A stretch of 13,616 bases of DNA from Planctomycetota bacterium. GTDB lineage: Bacteria > Planctomycetota > Planctomycetia > Pirellulales > Pirellulaceae. The notes under the pieces are model-generated. The model was given only the letters and a program-made list of their open reading frames with translations, was not told where the DNA came from and searched no databases. Below, one piece after another: positions 1 to 6,220 of this stretch (positions are counted from its first letter, which is position 1; each line of letters starts with the position of its first letter). The translations under genes were made by a program, and so were the position numbers. The stretch covers positions 1 to 13,616 of the forward strand of contig JAHWKS010000039.1 in assembly GCA_019347795.1 (NCBI GenBank). The letters are read 5' to 3'.

Positions 1-1
1 G

Positions 2-868
2 GCCGGGCGGGTTAAGCCGCACACCGGGTTTGTCGGCGACATCGAGAGCGGGCTGATGAAAATGATGCTCATCGGCCTGGGCAAGCACGAAGGCGCCAAG
101 ATCTATCACCGGGCCATCATGAACCACAGCTTCGGTCAGATTGTCCGCAGCGTGGGACGCGAGGTGCTAAGCCGCTGCCGCGTCGTGGCGGGAGTGGCGA
201 TCGTGGAAAACAGCTACGACGAGACGGCCCGCATCGCCGCGCTCCATCCTCACGAGTTCGAGGAGCGCGAGAAGGAGCTGCTGCTCTTGGCGAAGAAGTG
301 GATGCCGAAGCTTCCTTTCCCCGTCGCCGACCTGCTGCTCATCGACGAGATCGGCAAAAACATCAGCGGATCAGGCATGGACACGAACGTCGTCGGCCGT
401 AAGCACCACGACCACGCCGCCGCCGAGCACGAGCACCCGAAGGTCAAGCGGATCATCGTCCGAGGACTGACCCGCGAGACCCACGGCAATGCGACGGGGC
501 TGGGCATGGCGGAGTTTTGCCTCAGCCGGGCGGTCGAGGAGATGGACCAGCGGATCACGCGGATCAACTCCCTCACCGGCGGCCATCCCACCGCGGCGAT
601 GCTCCCGCTGGATTACCCCACGGATCGCGAAGTGCTCGACGCCGCCCTGCCCACCATCGGCCTAGTGGATCCGCCCGAGGCTCGCCTGCTCTGGATTCGC
701 AACACGCTTGATATAGCCGAACTCGAATGTTCCCGCGCCTATCTGGAGGAAGCCCGGCGGCGCGACGATCTAGAGATCCTCGGCGAACTGAGGCCGCTGC
801 CGCTCGACGCGCACGGCATGTTGCCGTCGGTCGAGGAGTTGGGAAAACAAATGGCCAAAGCGGGATGA
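2..868 (+). CDS. LarA/DUF2088-like protein (lactate racemase domain family), 5' end missing
   Basis: The reading frame is open to the left window edge, so the gene starts upstream; 288 residues are visible. An internal ATG at 56 is not the true start, because the 18 preceding codons (beginning AGRVKPHTGF) look like conserved family sequence. The pattern K-P-H-T...GLMKM...IGLGKHEGA, then ENSYDET, IDEIGKNISGSGMD and ETHGNATG, resembles proteins annotated as DUF2088/lactate-racemase-domain proteins. Some LarA relatives use a nickel-pincer nucleotide cofactor for racemisation or epimerisation of 2-hydroxyacids. The family call is from memory of these motifs and a DUF362-like relative is an alternative; the substrate is unknown. 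A His-rich stretch, KHHDHAAAEHEH (401-436), follows the GSGMD motif. The TGA stop overlaps the start of the next gene as ATGA, suggesting translational coupling. No signal peptide can be judged because the N-terminus is absent. Confidence 0.65.
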   Translation, partial: AGRVKPHTGFVGDIESGLMKMMLIGLGKHEGAKIYHRAIMNHSFGQIVRSVGREVLSRCRVVAGVAIVENSYDETARIAALHPHEFEEREKELLLLAKKWMPKLPFPVADLLLIDEIGKNISGSGMDTNVVGRKHHDHAAAEHEHPKVKRIIVRGLTRETHGNATGLGMAEFCLSRAVEEMDQRITRINSLTGGHPTAAMLPLDYPTDREVLDAALPTIGLVDPPEARLLWIRNTLDIAELECSRAYLEEARRRDDLEILGELRPLPLDAHGMLPSVEELGKQMAKAG

Positions 869-1407
869 GGCAGGCGCTGATACTACGACATTCCCCACTG
901 CTCGTGAACGCAGTCGTCGCGGCATGTTTGCTCCTCGCGGCCGGCGTTGCCGAGGGGCACCCGTTCCACGTCAGCCTGGCGGAGGCGGAGTACGATGCGG
1001 AGCGCAGTCGGCTGGAGGTCGCGCTTCGCGTTCACCCATCCGACTTGGAGGAGGCGCTGCGTCGGCAGGCGGGGAAGCGACTCGTCCTCGAAAACGACGG
1101 GGCCGACCCGCACATCGTCGCCTGGCTGCGGCGCAACCTCGTCGTGGAGACGCCTCAGGGAAAGGCCGACATCGAGTGGGTGGGAAAGGAGGTGTCGGTC
1201 AAGCACGCCTGGCTCTACTTCGAGATTCCGCTTTCCGGCGGGCTGGAAAACGTCGTGTTCACCAACCGCATCTTCTTCGACTTGCTCCCCGACCAAGTGA
1301 ACACGATCAACTTCAAAGACGGCGGCCGCCGGACCACGCTCCACTTCACCCGCGGCGAGCCGCGGCGGACGTTGTCGTTTGAGCCGGCCGAGGAGGCGGC
1401 GCCCTGA
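865..1407 (+). CDS. Secreted DUF6702-like protein
   Basis: This is a 180-residue protein of unknown biochemical function. The ATG at 865 is chosen because it overlaps the upstream stop (ATGA) and directly begins an export signal. The frame is open further upstream, but that part lies inside the preceding gene. Residues 11-30 form a hydrophobic signal segment (LLVNAVVAACLLLAAGVAEG), followed by HPFHVSLAEAEYD at 32-44 and a regular beta-rich pattern (RLEVALRVHPSDLEEAL). The H-x-F-x-V-S...E-x-E/Y start and the later FTNRIFFDLLPDQVN segment match the style of the DUF6702 family, small exported proteins common in Bacteroidetes and planctomycetes. No catalytic motif is visible. No strong Shine-Dalgarno is seen at 865, consistent with translation being coupled to the LarA-like gene. 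The likely location is periplasmic or cell envelope. Confidence 0.75.
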   Translation: MRQALILRHSPLLVNAVVAACLLLAAGVAEGHPFHVSLAEAEYDAERSRLEVALRVHPSDLEEALRRQAGKRLVLENDGADPHIVAWLRRNLVVETPQGKADIEWVGKEVSVKHAWLYFEIPLSGGLENVVFTNRIFFDLLPDQVNTINFKDGGRRTTLHFTRGEPRRTLSFEPAEEAAP

Positions 1408-1510
1408 CCGGTTGATTGGGCGCTCCCATCACGCGAAGCGAGCCTATCTGGCTGGGGCGTCTTCTGCTAGATTCGCGGGGAGCCTGCCCGAAGAGGAAAG
1501 ACGCCCGCCG
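1408..1510 (+). promoter_or_regulatory. Leader of folC with possible extended -10
   Basis: This 103-base gap precedes folC. TGCTAGATT at 1465-1473 resembles an extended -10 element (TGnTAnnnT), but no convincing -35 lies 16-18 bases upstream. GAGGAAAG at 1493-1500 is a purine-rich ribosome-binding candidate about 10 bases before the ATG at 1511. No terminator hairpin was recognised here. Confidence 0.25.
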
Positions 1511-2911
1511 ATGAACTTTGCCGCTCTCTTGGACCTGGAAAAGACCCCCGCTGCGCTCCCGTACGACGCGCGCAGTTACGACCTGGAGGGGTTTCGCGAA
1601 TGGTTGGCGGATCTCGGCCATCCCGAGCGGCAATCCCAGTTCGTGCACATCGCGGGCACGAAAGGAAAGGGCTCGACCGCCGCGCTCTTGGAGGCGATGC
1701 TCTTGGCCGCCGGCTTCGACACGGCGACGTTCACCAGCCCGCATCTGTCGCACTTCGGCGAGCGGTTTCGCTACGGCGGCGTCGCCTGGACGCTCGCGGA
1801 GTTCGACGCGGCGATGGATCGGCTGAACGAGGCCAGTCAGCCGCCGTGGCGGGACGCTCTCAAAACGCCGCATCGCTTCCGCACCGCGTTCGAGTTCATG
1901 ACGGCGGCGGCCCTGGTGGAGTTCGCCCGTCGCGACGCGCGGCTCCGACAACAGAGCCGGCGCCAGATTGTGTGCTGGGAAACCGGCCTGGGGGGCCGGC
2001 TCGACTGCACGAACGTCGTCGATCCGCAGGTTTCCATCATCACGACGCTCGGGCTCGATCACACCGCCATCCTCGGCGAAACAATCGAGGAGATCGCCGC
2101 CGAGAAAGCCGGCATCATCAAACCCGGCCGACCGGTGATCGTTGCCCGGCAACGTCCGGAGTTCGCCGACCGCGTGCTGCCGGTAATACGCGCGCGCGCG
2201 ATTGAACTGAACGCGCCGCTGATTGCAGCGTGGGAGGCGTGTCCCGTGCTGGTTGCCGAAGAATCGCCCGGGGGGCAGACGGTCGAATTCCGGCTTCCCG
2301 ACGGCTCGCAGCACGTGGCTCATTTGCCGCTTCACGGCCGCTTTCAACATGCGAACCTGGAGGCGGCGCTGGCCGCGGCGTGGACGATTGCGAGGGAGTC
2401 TGCGGCGCCGGCGACGCTGCTTGGCGATCGATTGGCGGGAGGCGTCTCCGAATGTCGCTGGGCGGGGCGAATGGAAATCGACTTTGCCTCTTCGGGTCAG
2501 GCGCTGGTGCTGGACGGCGCCCACTGTCCGCTGAGTGCGGCGGCGGCGACGGAGACGCTCCTCGACTGGCGCCGTGGCGCAGCGCTGCCGACCGGCCCGT
2601 TCGAATTGCTCTGGGGCATGCAGCGCGACAAGAAGCATCGCGAGTTCCTGGAAGCCCTAACCCGCGCCGCCCCGCCGGATCTCTTCGGCGGCGTCCACAC
2701 GTATCGCGTCACGGGAGTCCGCGGCGCCGAGCCGGAAACGCTTGCCGCCGTCGCCGCCGACTTCGGACTCGTCGCCGGCTCGCACGCCGATCCGCAACAG
2801 GCCCTCCGGTCCGCCGCCGCCGCCGGTCGGAACGTCCTCGCGGTGGGAACGCTGTACACCCTCGCGGAGCTGCGCGAGTGCTGGCAAAACGATCCGTTGG
2901 CCACCCTGTGA
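1511..2911 (+). CDS. folC: Bifunctional folylpolyglutamate synthase/dihydrofolate synthase
   Basis: The enzyme adds glutamate to dihydropteroate and/or extends the glutamate tail of folates using ATP, in the cytoplasm. The protein is 466 residues, slightly longer than typical bacterial FolC (about 420-440). Visible Mur-ligase-type motifs in order: P-loop GTKGKGS at 49-55, TSPHL at 75-79, ETGLGGRLDCTN at 157-168, GLDHTAILGETIEEIAAEKA at 181-200, H-x-x-N in FQHANLEAALAA near 278-289, WAGRME at 317-322, LDGAHCP at 334-340 and GTLYTLAEL at 446-454. The usual DGAHNP motif has Cys in place of Asn. The ATG at 1511 is chosen over the longer open frame from 1379 because upstream residues overlap the previous gene and look non-coding, and GAGGAAAG lies just upstream. 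The dehydrogenase gene follows after 9 bases. Whether it has one or both activities cannot be read from sequence alone. Confidence 0.93.
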   Translation: MNFAALLDLEKTPAALPYDARSYDLEGFREWLADLGHPERQSQFVHIAGTKGKGSTAALLEAMLLAAGFDTATFTSPHLSHFGERFRYGGVAWTLAEFDAAMDRLNEASQPPWRDALKTPHRFRTAFEFMTAAALVEFARRDARLRQQSRRQIVCWETGLGGRLDCTNVVDPQVSIITTLGLDHTAILGETIEEIAAEKAGIIKPGRPVIVARQRPEFADRVLPVIRARAIELNAPLIAAWEACPVLVAEESPGGQTVEFRLPDGSQHVAHLPLHGRFQHANLEAALAAAWTIARESAAPATLLGDRLAGGVSECRWAGRMEIDFASSGQALVLDGAHCPLSAAAATETLLDWRRGAALPTGPFELLWGMQRDKKHREFLEALTRAAPPDLFGGVHTYRVTGVRGAEPETLAAVAADFGLVAGSHADPQQALRSAAAAGRNVLAVGTLYTLAELRECWQNDPLATL

Positions 2912-2920
2912 GGGAACGCG

Positions 2921-3898
2921 GTGGACGTTCTCATAGCCGAAAACATTACCGGCCCGTCGATCGACGCTCTGGCGGAACGGCTGACGGTCCGGCGAGTTCC
3001 CGACCTGCATCGCGACCCGGACCGCCTGCGCGATGTCATGCAGGAAGCGCATGCGCTGATCGTGCGCAATGCGACGCAAGTTACGGGACAACTCATTCGG
3101 CAGTCGCCGCAATTGCGGATCATCGCCCGCGCGGGAGTCGGCTTGGACAACATCGACGTGAAAGCCGCCACGGAGTGCGGCGTAGTGGTGACCAACACGC
3201 CCGAGCAGAACGCGGTGTCGGTGGCGGAGTTGACCATCGGCCTTTTGCTGGCCCTGGCTCGAAAGATCCCCGCCGCCGATCGTCACGCGAAAGGCGGCGG
3301 CTGGGATCGGCAGTCGTTCATGGGAACGGAGCTGCACAGGAAGACGCTGGGCGTGGTCGGGTTCGGACGCATCGGCTTTCTGACGGCCATGCGCGGACGA
3401 GCGCTGGGGATGCAGGTGCTGGCGTATGATCCGTATCTCTCGCCCGATACGGTGACGCTGGCTGAGGCCCAGGCGCGGCCCACGTCGCTGGAGGAACTCC
3501 TCGCCGAGTCGCACGCGGTCGCCTGCCATCTTCCCGGCGGCGCCCAGACGCGGAATCTGTTCAATGCGGCCGCGTTCGCTCAGATGCGAACCGGGGCGTA
3601 CTTTGTGAATGCGGCGCGGGGCGAAGTGGTCGAAGAGCCGGCGCTTGTGGCGGCTCTGGAGGAGGGGCGGCTCGCCGGCGCCGCGCTCGACGTGCGGAGC
3701 GAGGAGCCGCCCCGCCCCGGCCCGCTGGAGGCGATGGACCGGGTGATCCTTACGCCGCATGTCGGCGCCTTCACCGAGGAAGCGCAGCAGCGGGTGCTCG
3801 CCGCGGTCTGCCGCGACGTGGAAGCGGTTCTCTCCGGCGATGCGGCGACGTACTTCGTCAACTGCGCGCATCCTCGCCCCCGGCCCCCGCTGGAATAA
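2921..3898 (+). CDS. D-2-hydroxyacid dehydrogenase, 3-phosphoglycerate-dehydrogenase-like, no ACT domain
   Basis: This is an NAD-dependent oxidoreductase of 325 residues. In order: N-terminal flavodoxin-like substrate domain with IARAGVGLDNID at 68-79 and NTPEQNAVSVAELTIGL at 92-108, Rossmann motif GFGRIG at 147-152 with the acidic residue D170 (AYD) ending the following strand, catalytic Arg233 (NAARGE), Glu262 (EEP) and His280 (TPHVGAFTEEAQ). The N-terminal motifs are closest to SerA-type enzymes, but the chain ends just after the catalytic domain, without the ASB/ACT regulatory domains of long SerA. Related short enzymes act on phosphoglycerate, hydroxypyruvate, glyoxylate or phosphonate hydroxyacids, so the substrate is left open. 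The start is GTG at 2921, with AGGGA at 2911-2915 five bases upstream and overlapping the folC stop. It is probably co-transcribed with folC and ended by the hairpin at 3934-3965. Confidence 0.88.
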   Translation: MDVLIAENITGPSIDALAERLTVRRVPDLHRDPDRLRDVMQEAHALIVRNATQVTGQLIRQSPQLRIIARAGVGLDNIDVKAATECGVVVTNTPEQNAVSVAELTIGLLLALARKIPAADRHAKGGGWDRQSFMGTELHRKTLGVVGFGRIGFLTAMRGRALGMQVLAYDPYLSPDTVTLAEAQARPTSLEELLAESHAVACHLPGGAQTRNLFNAAAFAQMRTGAYFVNAARGEVVEEPALVAALEEGRLAGAALDVRSEEPPRPGPLEAMDRVILTPHVGAFTEEAQQRVLAAVCRDVEAVLSGDAATYFVNCAHPRPRPPLE

Positions 3899-3933
3899 TC
3901 CGAACGCGCCCGACTTCCGTCACCGCCGGAACT

Positions 3934-3970
3934 ACGCTGCGCCGATACACGATGGGGCGCAGCGTTCTTT
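3934..3970 (+). terminator. 10-bp hairpin with T-rich tail (terminator or attenuator)
   Basis: ACGCTGCGCC (3934-3943) and GGCGCAGCGT (3956-3965) are perfect reverse complements around a 12-base loop, followed by TCTTT. It lies 35 bases after the dehydrogenase stop and 30 bases before the thioredoxin-like start. An intrinsic terminator is the simplest reading. If the downstream promoter lies to its left, it could instead act as an attenuator or leader structure. The T tract is interrupted by one C. Confidence 0.6.
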
Positions 3971-3982
3971 CAAGCGAAGCCT

Positions 3983-3990
3983 GGGGAGGT
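3983..3990 (+). promoter_or_regulatory. Strong ribosome-binding site
   Basis: GGGGAGGT sits five bases before the ATG at 3996 and is the best Shine-Dalgarno match in the window. It decides the start of the thioredoxin-like gene against the longer open frame that reaches back into the dehydrogenase gene. Confidence 0.7.
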
Positions 3991-3995
3991 CTCCG

Positions 3996-4412
3996 ATGCG
4001 TGCGGGACGCGTACTGACGGTTATGCTGGTTGTGACGGTAACCGCTTCGCAGCGGCTGCGGGCCGAGGAAGCGGAGGCGCCCGTCTGGCGGGAGGACACG
4101 TTCGTCGCCTGGCAAGCCGCGCAGGACACCGGCCGTCCGCTGCTCTTGTTCGTGGTCGCCGATCACTGTCCCTACTGCAAGCTGATGGACCGCAACACGT
4201 TCTCCGATCACGACGTGCGGTCGCGACTGCGCGATTCGTTCATCGCCGCCCGCGTGGACGCCGGCCGGCAACCCGAGTTGGCGCGAAAGCTGCAAGTGCA
4301 GGCTTATCCGACGACGGTGGTCGTGAACCAGGAGAACCGCGTCATCGGCGCCATCCCCGGCTACGTCGAGCCGCGCGAGTTCGAACGCCGCCTGGCGGAG
4401 TTGACGCCGTAG
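3996..4412 (+). CDS. Secreted thioredoxin-fold protein with CPYC site
   Basis: The product is 138 residues. Residues 1-23 are a signal peptide (basic MRAGR, hydrophobic VLTVMLVVTVTAS, possible cleavage after LRA). The mature part is a single thioredoxin-fold domain: PLLLFVVADHCPYCKLMD places a CxxC redox pair (CPYC) at 58-61, followed by a helix, an ARVDAG strand, and the cis-proline at P105 in AYPTTVVV. The spacing and the WREDTFVAWQAAQDTGRPLLLF lead-in are like the thioredoxin_7/DUF255-type exported proteins, sometimes described as protein-disulfide or thiol reductases. CPYC is the glutaredoxin-type dipeptide rather than the thioredoxin CGPC, so redox direction and partner are unclear. The next gene is a secreted cytochrome c, 80 bases on, which also would act outside the cytoplasmic membrane; a role in reducing apocytochrome thiols is only a speculation. 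Confidence 0.85.
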   Translation: MRAGRVLTVMLVVTVTASQRLRAEEAEAPVWREDTFVAWQAAQDTGRPLLLFVVADHCPYCKLMDRNTFSDHDVRSRLRDSFIAARVDAGRQPELARKLQVQAYPTTVVVNQENRVIGAIPGYVEPREFERRLAELTP

Positions 4413-4482
4413 AGCGCCAGCGTCTCTGCTACCCGCTGACTGCGGCCTTTGATACGCTGGTTTCCGTTCGACGCGGTGAAAC

Positions 4483-4487
4483 GAGGG
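4483..4487 (+). promoter_or_regulatory. Ribosome-binding site choosing the ATG at 4493
   Basis: GAGGG ends five bases before the ATG at 4493. The in-frame GTG at 4487 would use its last base and leave no room for a ribosome-binding site, so the ATG two codons later is preferred. Confidence 0.5.
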
Positions 4488-4492
4488 TGATC

Positions 4493-4918
4493 ATGGGACG
4501 CACTTCATTCTTGATTACAGCGCTGATGGCGTCGATCGCCCCAGCACAAGAGGCCGACGCGCCTGCGGAAAAGAAAGCGAAGACCGCGTCCCCCGTCGAG
4601 CGAGGCAGGTACCTTGTGCATCACGTGGCGATGTGCGTCGTTTGTCATTCGCCGCGCACGGAGAACGGGCGGATCATCGAGGAGCGGCTGCTCGAAGGAG
4701 CGCCGATGCCGGTTTCCTCGCCGTTTCCGCGGCAGACGTGGGCCTTCCGCGCCCCGTCGATCGCGGGCCTGGGCGGCTTCTCCGAAGAGGCGATCGTCAC
4801 GCTCCTGCAGACCGGCGCCCGCCCCAACGGCGAGGCCCCCAAGCCGCCGATGCCGCCCTTCCGCATGACCGAGGAAGACGCCCGCGCCGTCGTCGCGTAC
4901 CTCAAGTCGGCGCGATAG
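4493..4918 (+). CDS. Secreted mono-heme c-type cytochrome
   Basis: The protein has 141 residues. Residues 1-19 form a signal peptide (MGRTSFLITALMASIAPAQ), followed by a short charged linker (EKKAKTASPVERG). One heme-attachment motif, CVVCH, lies at 48-52 within GRYLVHHVAMCVVCHSPR. The likely distal heme ligand is Met120 in PPMPPFRMTEEDARAVVAYLKS, the usual C-terminal arrangement of class I cytochrome c domains (M-P-P...T-E-E-x...V-x-A-Y-L). It would carry electrons in the periplasm, but the partner is not shown. The G-x-Y-L-x...C-x-x-C-H layout and its single heme resemble the cytochrome subunits of alcohol/aldehyde dehydrogenases and planctomycete cytochromes. The next gene begins 14 bases downstream. 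The 80-base gap before it holds the ribosome-binding site and no clear promoter. Confidence 0.88.
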   Translation: MGRTSFLITALMASIAPAQEADAPAEKKAKTASPVERGRYLVHHVAMCVVCHSPRTENGRIIEERLLEGAPMPVSSPFPRQTWAFRAPSIAGLGGFSEEAIVTLLQTGARPNGEAPKPPMPPFRMTEEDARAVVAYLKSAR

Positions 4919-4932
4919 CGTATCATGTCCGT

Positions 4933-6216
4933 ATGCCGGACATCCGCTTCGAGGAACGACGCCGCGCCGAACGCCTCGCTCCCGAGGAGCTTGCGCGCCA
5001 TCAAGTTGTGCGGCTCAACCACCTGCTCGATGCGATCCTCCCGCACAACAAGTTCTACGCCGAGAAGTTGGCAGGCGTACGGCTGCCGCTTGCATCGCCC
5101 GAGGACGTGGCCCGGCTCCCGTACACGTTCAAGGATGAGCTGATCGGCGAGGCGCCCTTCGATTATGCGGCAAACCTCACCTACCCGCTGGAGCGCTACG
5201 TCCGTTTTCATCGCACCTCGGGAACCCGCGGCCGGCCGCTGGCGGTGCTCGACACGGCCGCCGACTGGGGATGGTGGATGGATGTCTGGCAGTACGTGCT
5301 GGACGCGGCGGAGTTGGGTCCTGAGGACCGTGCGGCGATGCTGTTCTCCTTCGGTCCCTTCATCGGCTTCTGGAGCGCCAACGACGCGCTTCTAGCTCGC
5401 GGCTGCATGACGATCCCCTGCGGCGGGCTGAGCACGCTGGCCCGACTGGAGTTGCTCCGCACTAGCCGCGCGACGGTCGTGTTCTGTACGCCAAGTTACG
5501 CGCTGCACGCGGCGGAGGTGGCGGCGGAGAACCAGATCGAAGTCGCCTCGCTCGAGGTGCGGCGGATCGTCGTGGCCGGCGAGCCGGGCGGATCGATTCC
5601 GGCCGTGCGAAGCCGCATCGAGGCGGCCTGGAACGCGAAGGTGATCGACCACTCCGGCGCCACCGAGGTTGGTCCCTGGGGATACGCCGATGCGGAGAAT
5701 CGCGGACTGCGGGTGATCGAAAGCCACTTCCTCGCCGAATTCCTCTCGCTGGAAACCGGCCGGCCGGCCGCCGAAGGCGAACTCGCGGAGCTGGTGCTCA
5801 CCACGCTTGGCCGGGAGGGCGCCCCGGTCATTCGCTATCGCACCGGCGACCTGGTGCGGCCGGTGTGGAGCGCGCCGGGCGAGAACCGCTTCGTCCTCCT
5901 GGAGGGCGGCGTGCTGGGCCGTGCGGACGACATGATGATCATCCGCGGCGTGAATGTATTCCCATCGTCGATCGAGCAAATCCTCCGCAGCTTTCCCGAG
6001 ATCGTTGAGTACCGCATGACCGCCCACAAAGCGGGCGCGATGGACGCGCTGACCGTGGAGATCGAAGACCGCCTGGAGCGCCCGGAGCGCGTCGCCAAAG
6101 AGATGCAGGTCCGCCTCGGGCTGAAGGTGGCGGTTCGCAGCGTCCCCAGCGGATCGTTGCCGCGATTCGAGGGGAAAGGCAAACGCTTCGTCGATCGTCG
6201 CGGGGAGGGAACGTAG
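4933..6216 (+). CDS. Phenylacetate-CoA ligase-like AMP-forming ligase
   Basis: The protein has 427 residues, the usual length for the PaaK family (about 430). Such enzymes adenylate an aryl or acyl carboxylate with ATP and transfer it to CoA. Motifs in order: phosphate-binding RTSGTRGRPL at 94-102, SGATEVGPWGY at 241-251 (the aromatic-plus-E motif region), RYRTGDLVRP at 301-310, GRADDMMIIRGVNVFPSSIE at 329-348 (PaaK C-terminal hinge signature), and the C-terminal Lys segment SLPRFEGKGKRF at 408-419. The canonical PaaK phosphate loop usually has T-T-G; here it is T-R-G. The ATG at 4933 is chosen because upstream in-frame residues run into the cytochrome gene; no clear Shine-Dalgarno is present. 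Substrate is not determined: phenylacetate-degradation genes are absent here, so another aryl or acyl acid is possible. The PLP enzyme starts 4 bases after the stop. Confidence 0.9.
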   Translation: MPDIRFEERRRAERLAPEELARHQVVRLNHLLDAILPHNKFYAEKLAGVRLPLASPEDVARLPYTFKDELIGEAPFDYAANLTYPLERYVRFHRTSGTRGRPLAVLDTAADWGWWMDVWQYVLDAAELGPEDRAAMLFSFGPFIGFWSANDALLARGCMTIPCGGLSTLARLELLRTSRATVVFCTPSYALHAAEVAAENQIEVASLEVRRIVVAGEPGGSIPAVRSRIEAAWNAKVIDHSGATEVGPWGYADAENRGLRVIESHFLAEFLSLETGRPAAEGELAELVLTTLGREGAPVIRYRTGDLVRPVWSAPGENRFVLLEGGVLGRADDMMIIRGVNVFPSSIEQILRSFPEIVEYRMTAHKAGAMDALTVEIEDRLERPERVAKEMQVRLGLKVAVRSVPSGSLPRFEGKGKRFVDRRGEGT

Positions 6217-6220
6217 GCTC

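Noticed and set aside
1346..2638. Long minus-strand open frame (430 residues) opposite folC
   Set aside because: It is antisense to a clearly recognised gene, its product is Arg/Gln-rich with no recognisable domain, and such shadows are expected in GC-rich DNA.
2230..3429. 399-residue plus-strand frame spanning the folC-dehydrogenase junction
   Set aside because: It is very rich in Arg, Gly and Ala, overlaps two well-supported genes in another frame, and has no motif.
2657..3871. Long minus-strand open frame (404 residues) opposite folC end and the dehydrogenase
   Set aside because: It is a shadow of conserved plus-strand genes with no recognisable protein pattern.
4418..4438. Possible hairpin CAGCG...CGCTG after the thioredoxin-like gene
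   Set aside because: The stem is only 5 bp and has no T tract, so it is too weak to call a terminator.
5756..5770. GGCC-repeat run inside the ligase gene
   Set aside because: It encodes ordinary T-G-R-P-A-A residues in a conserved gene and is explained by high GC content.
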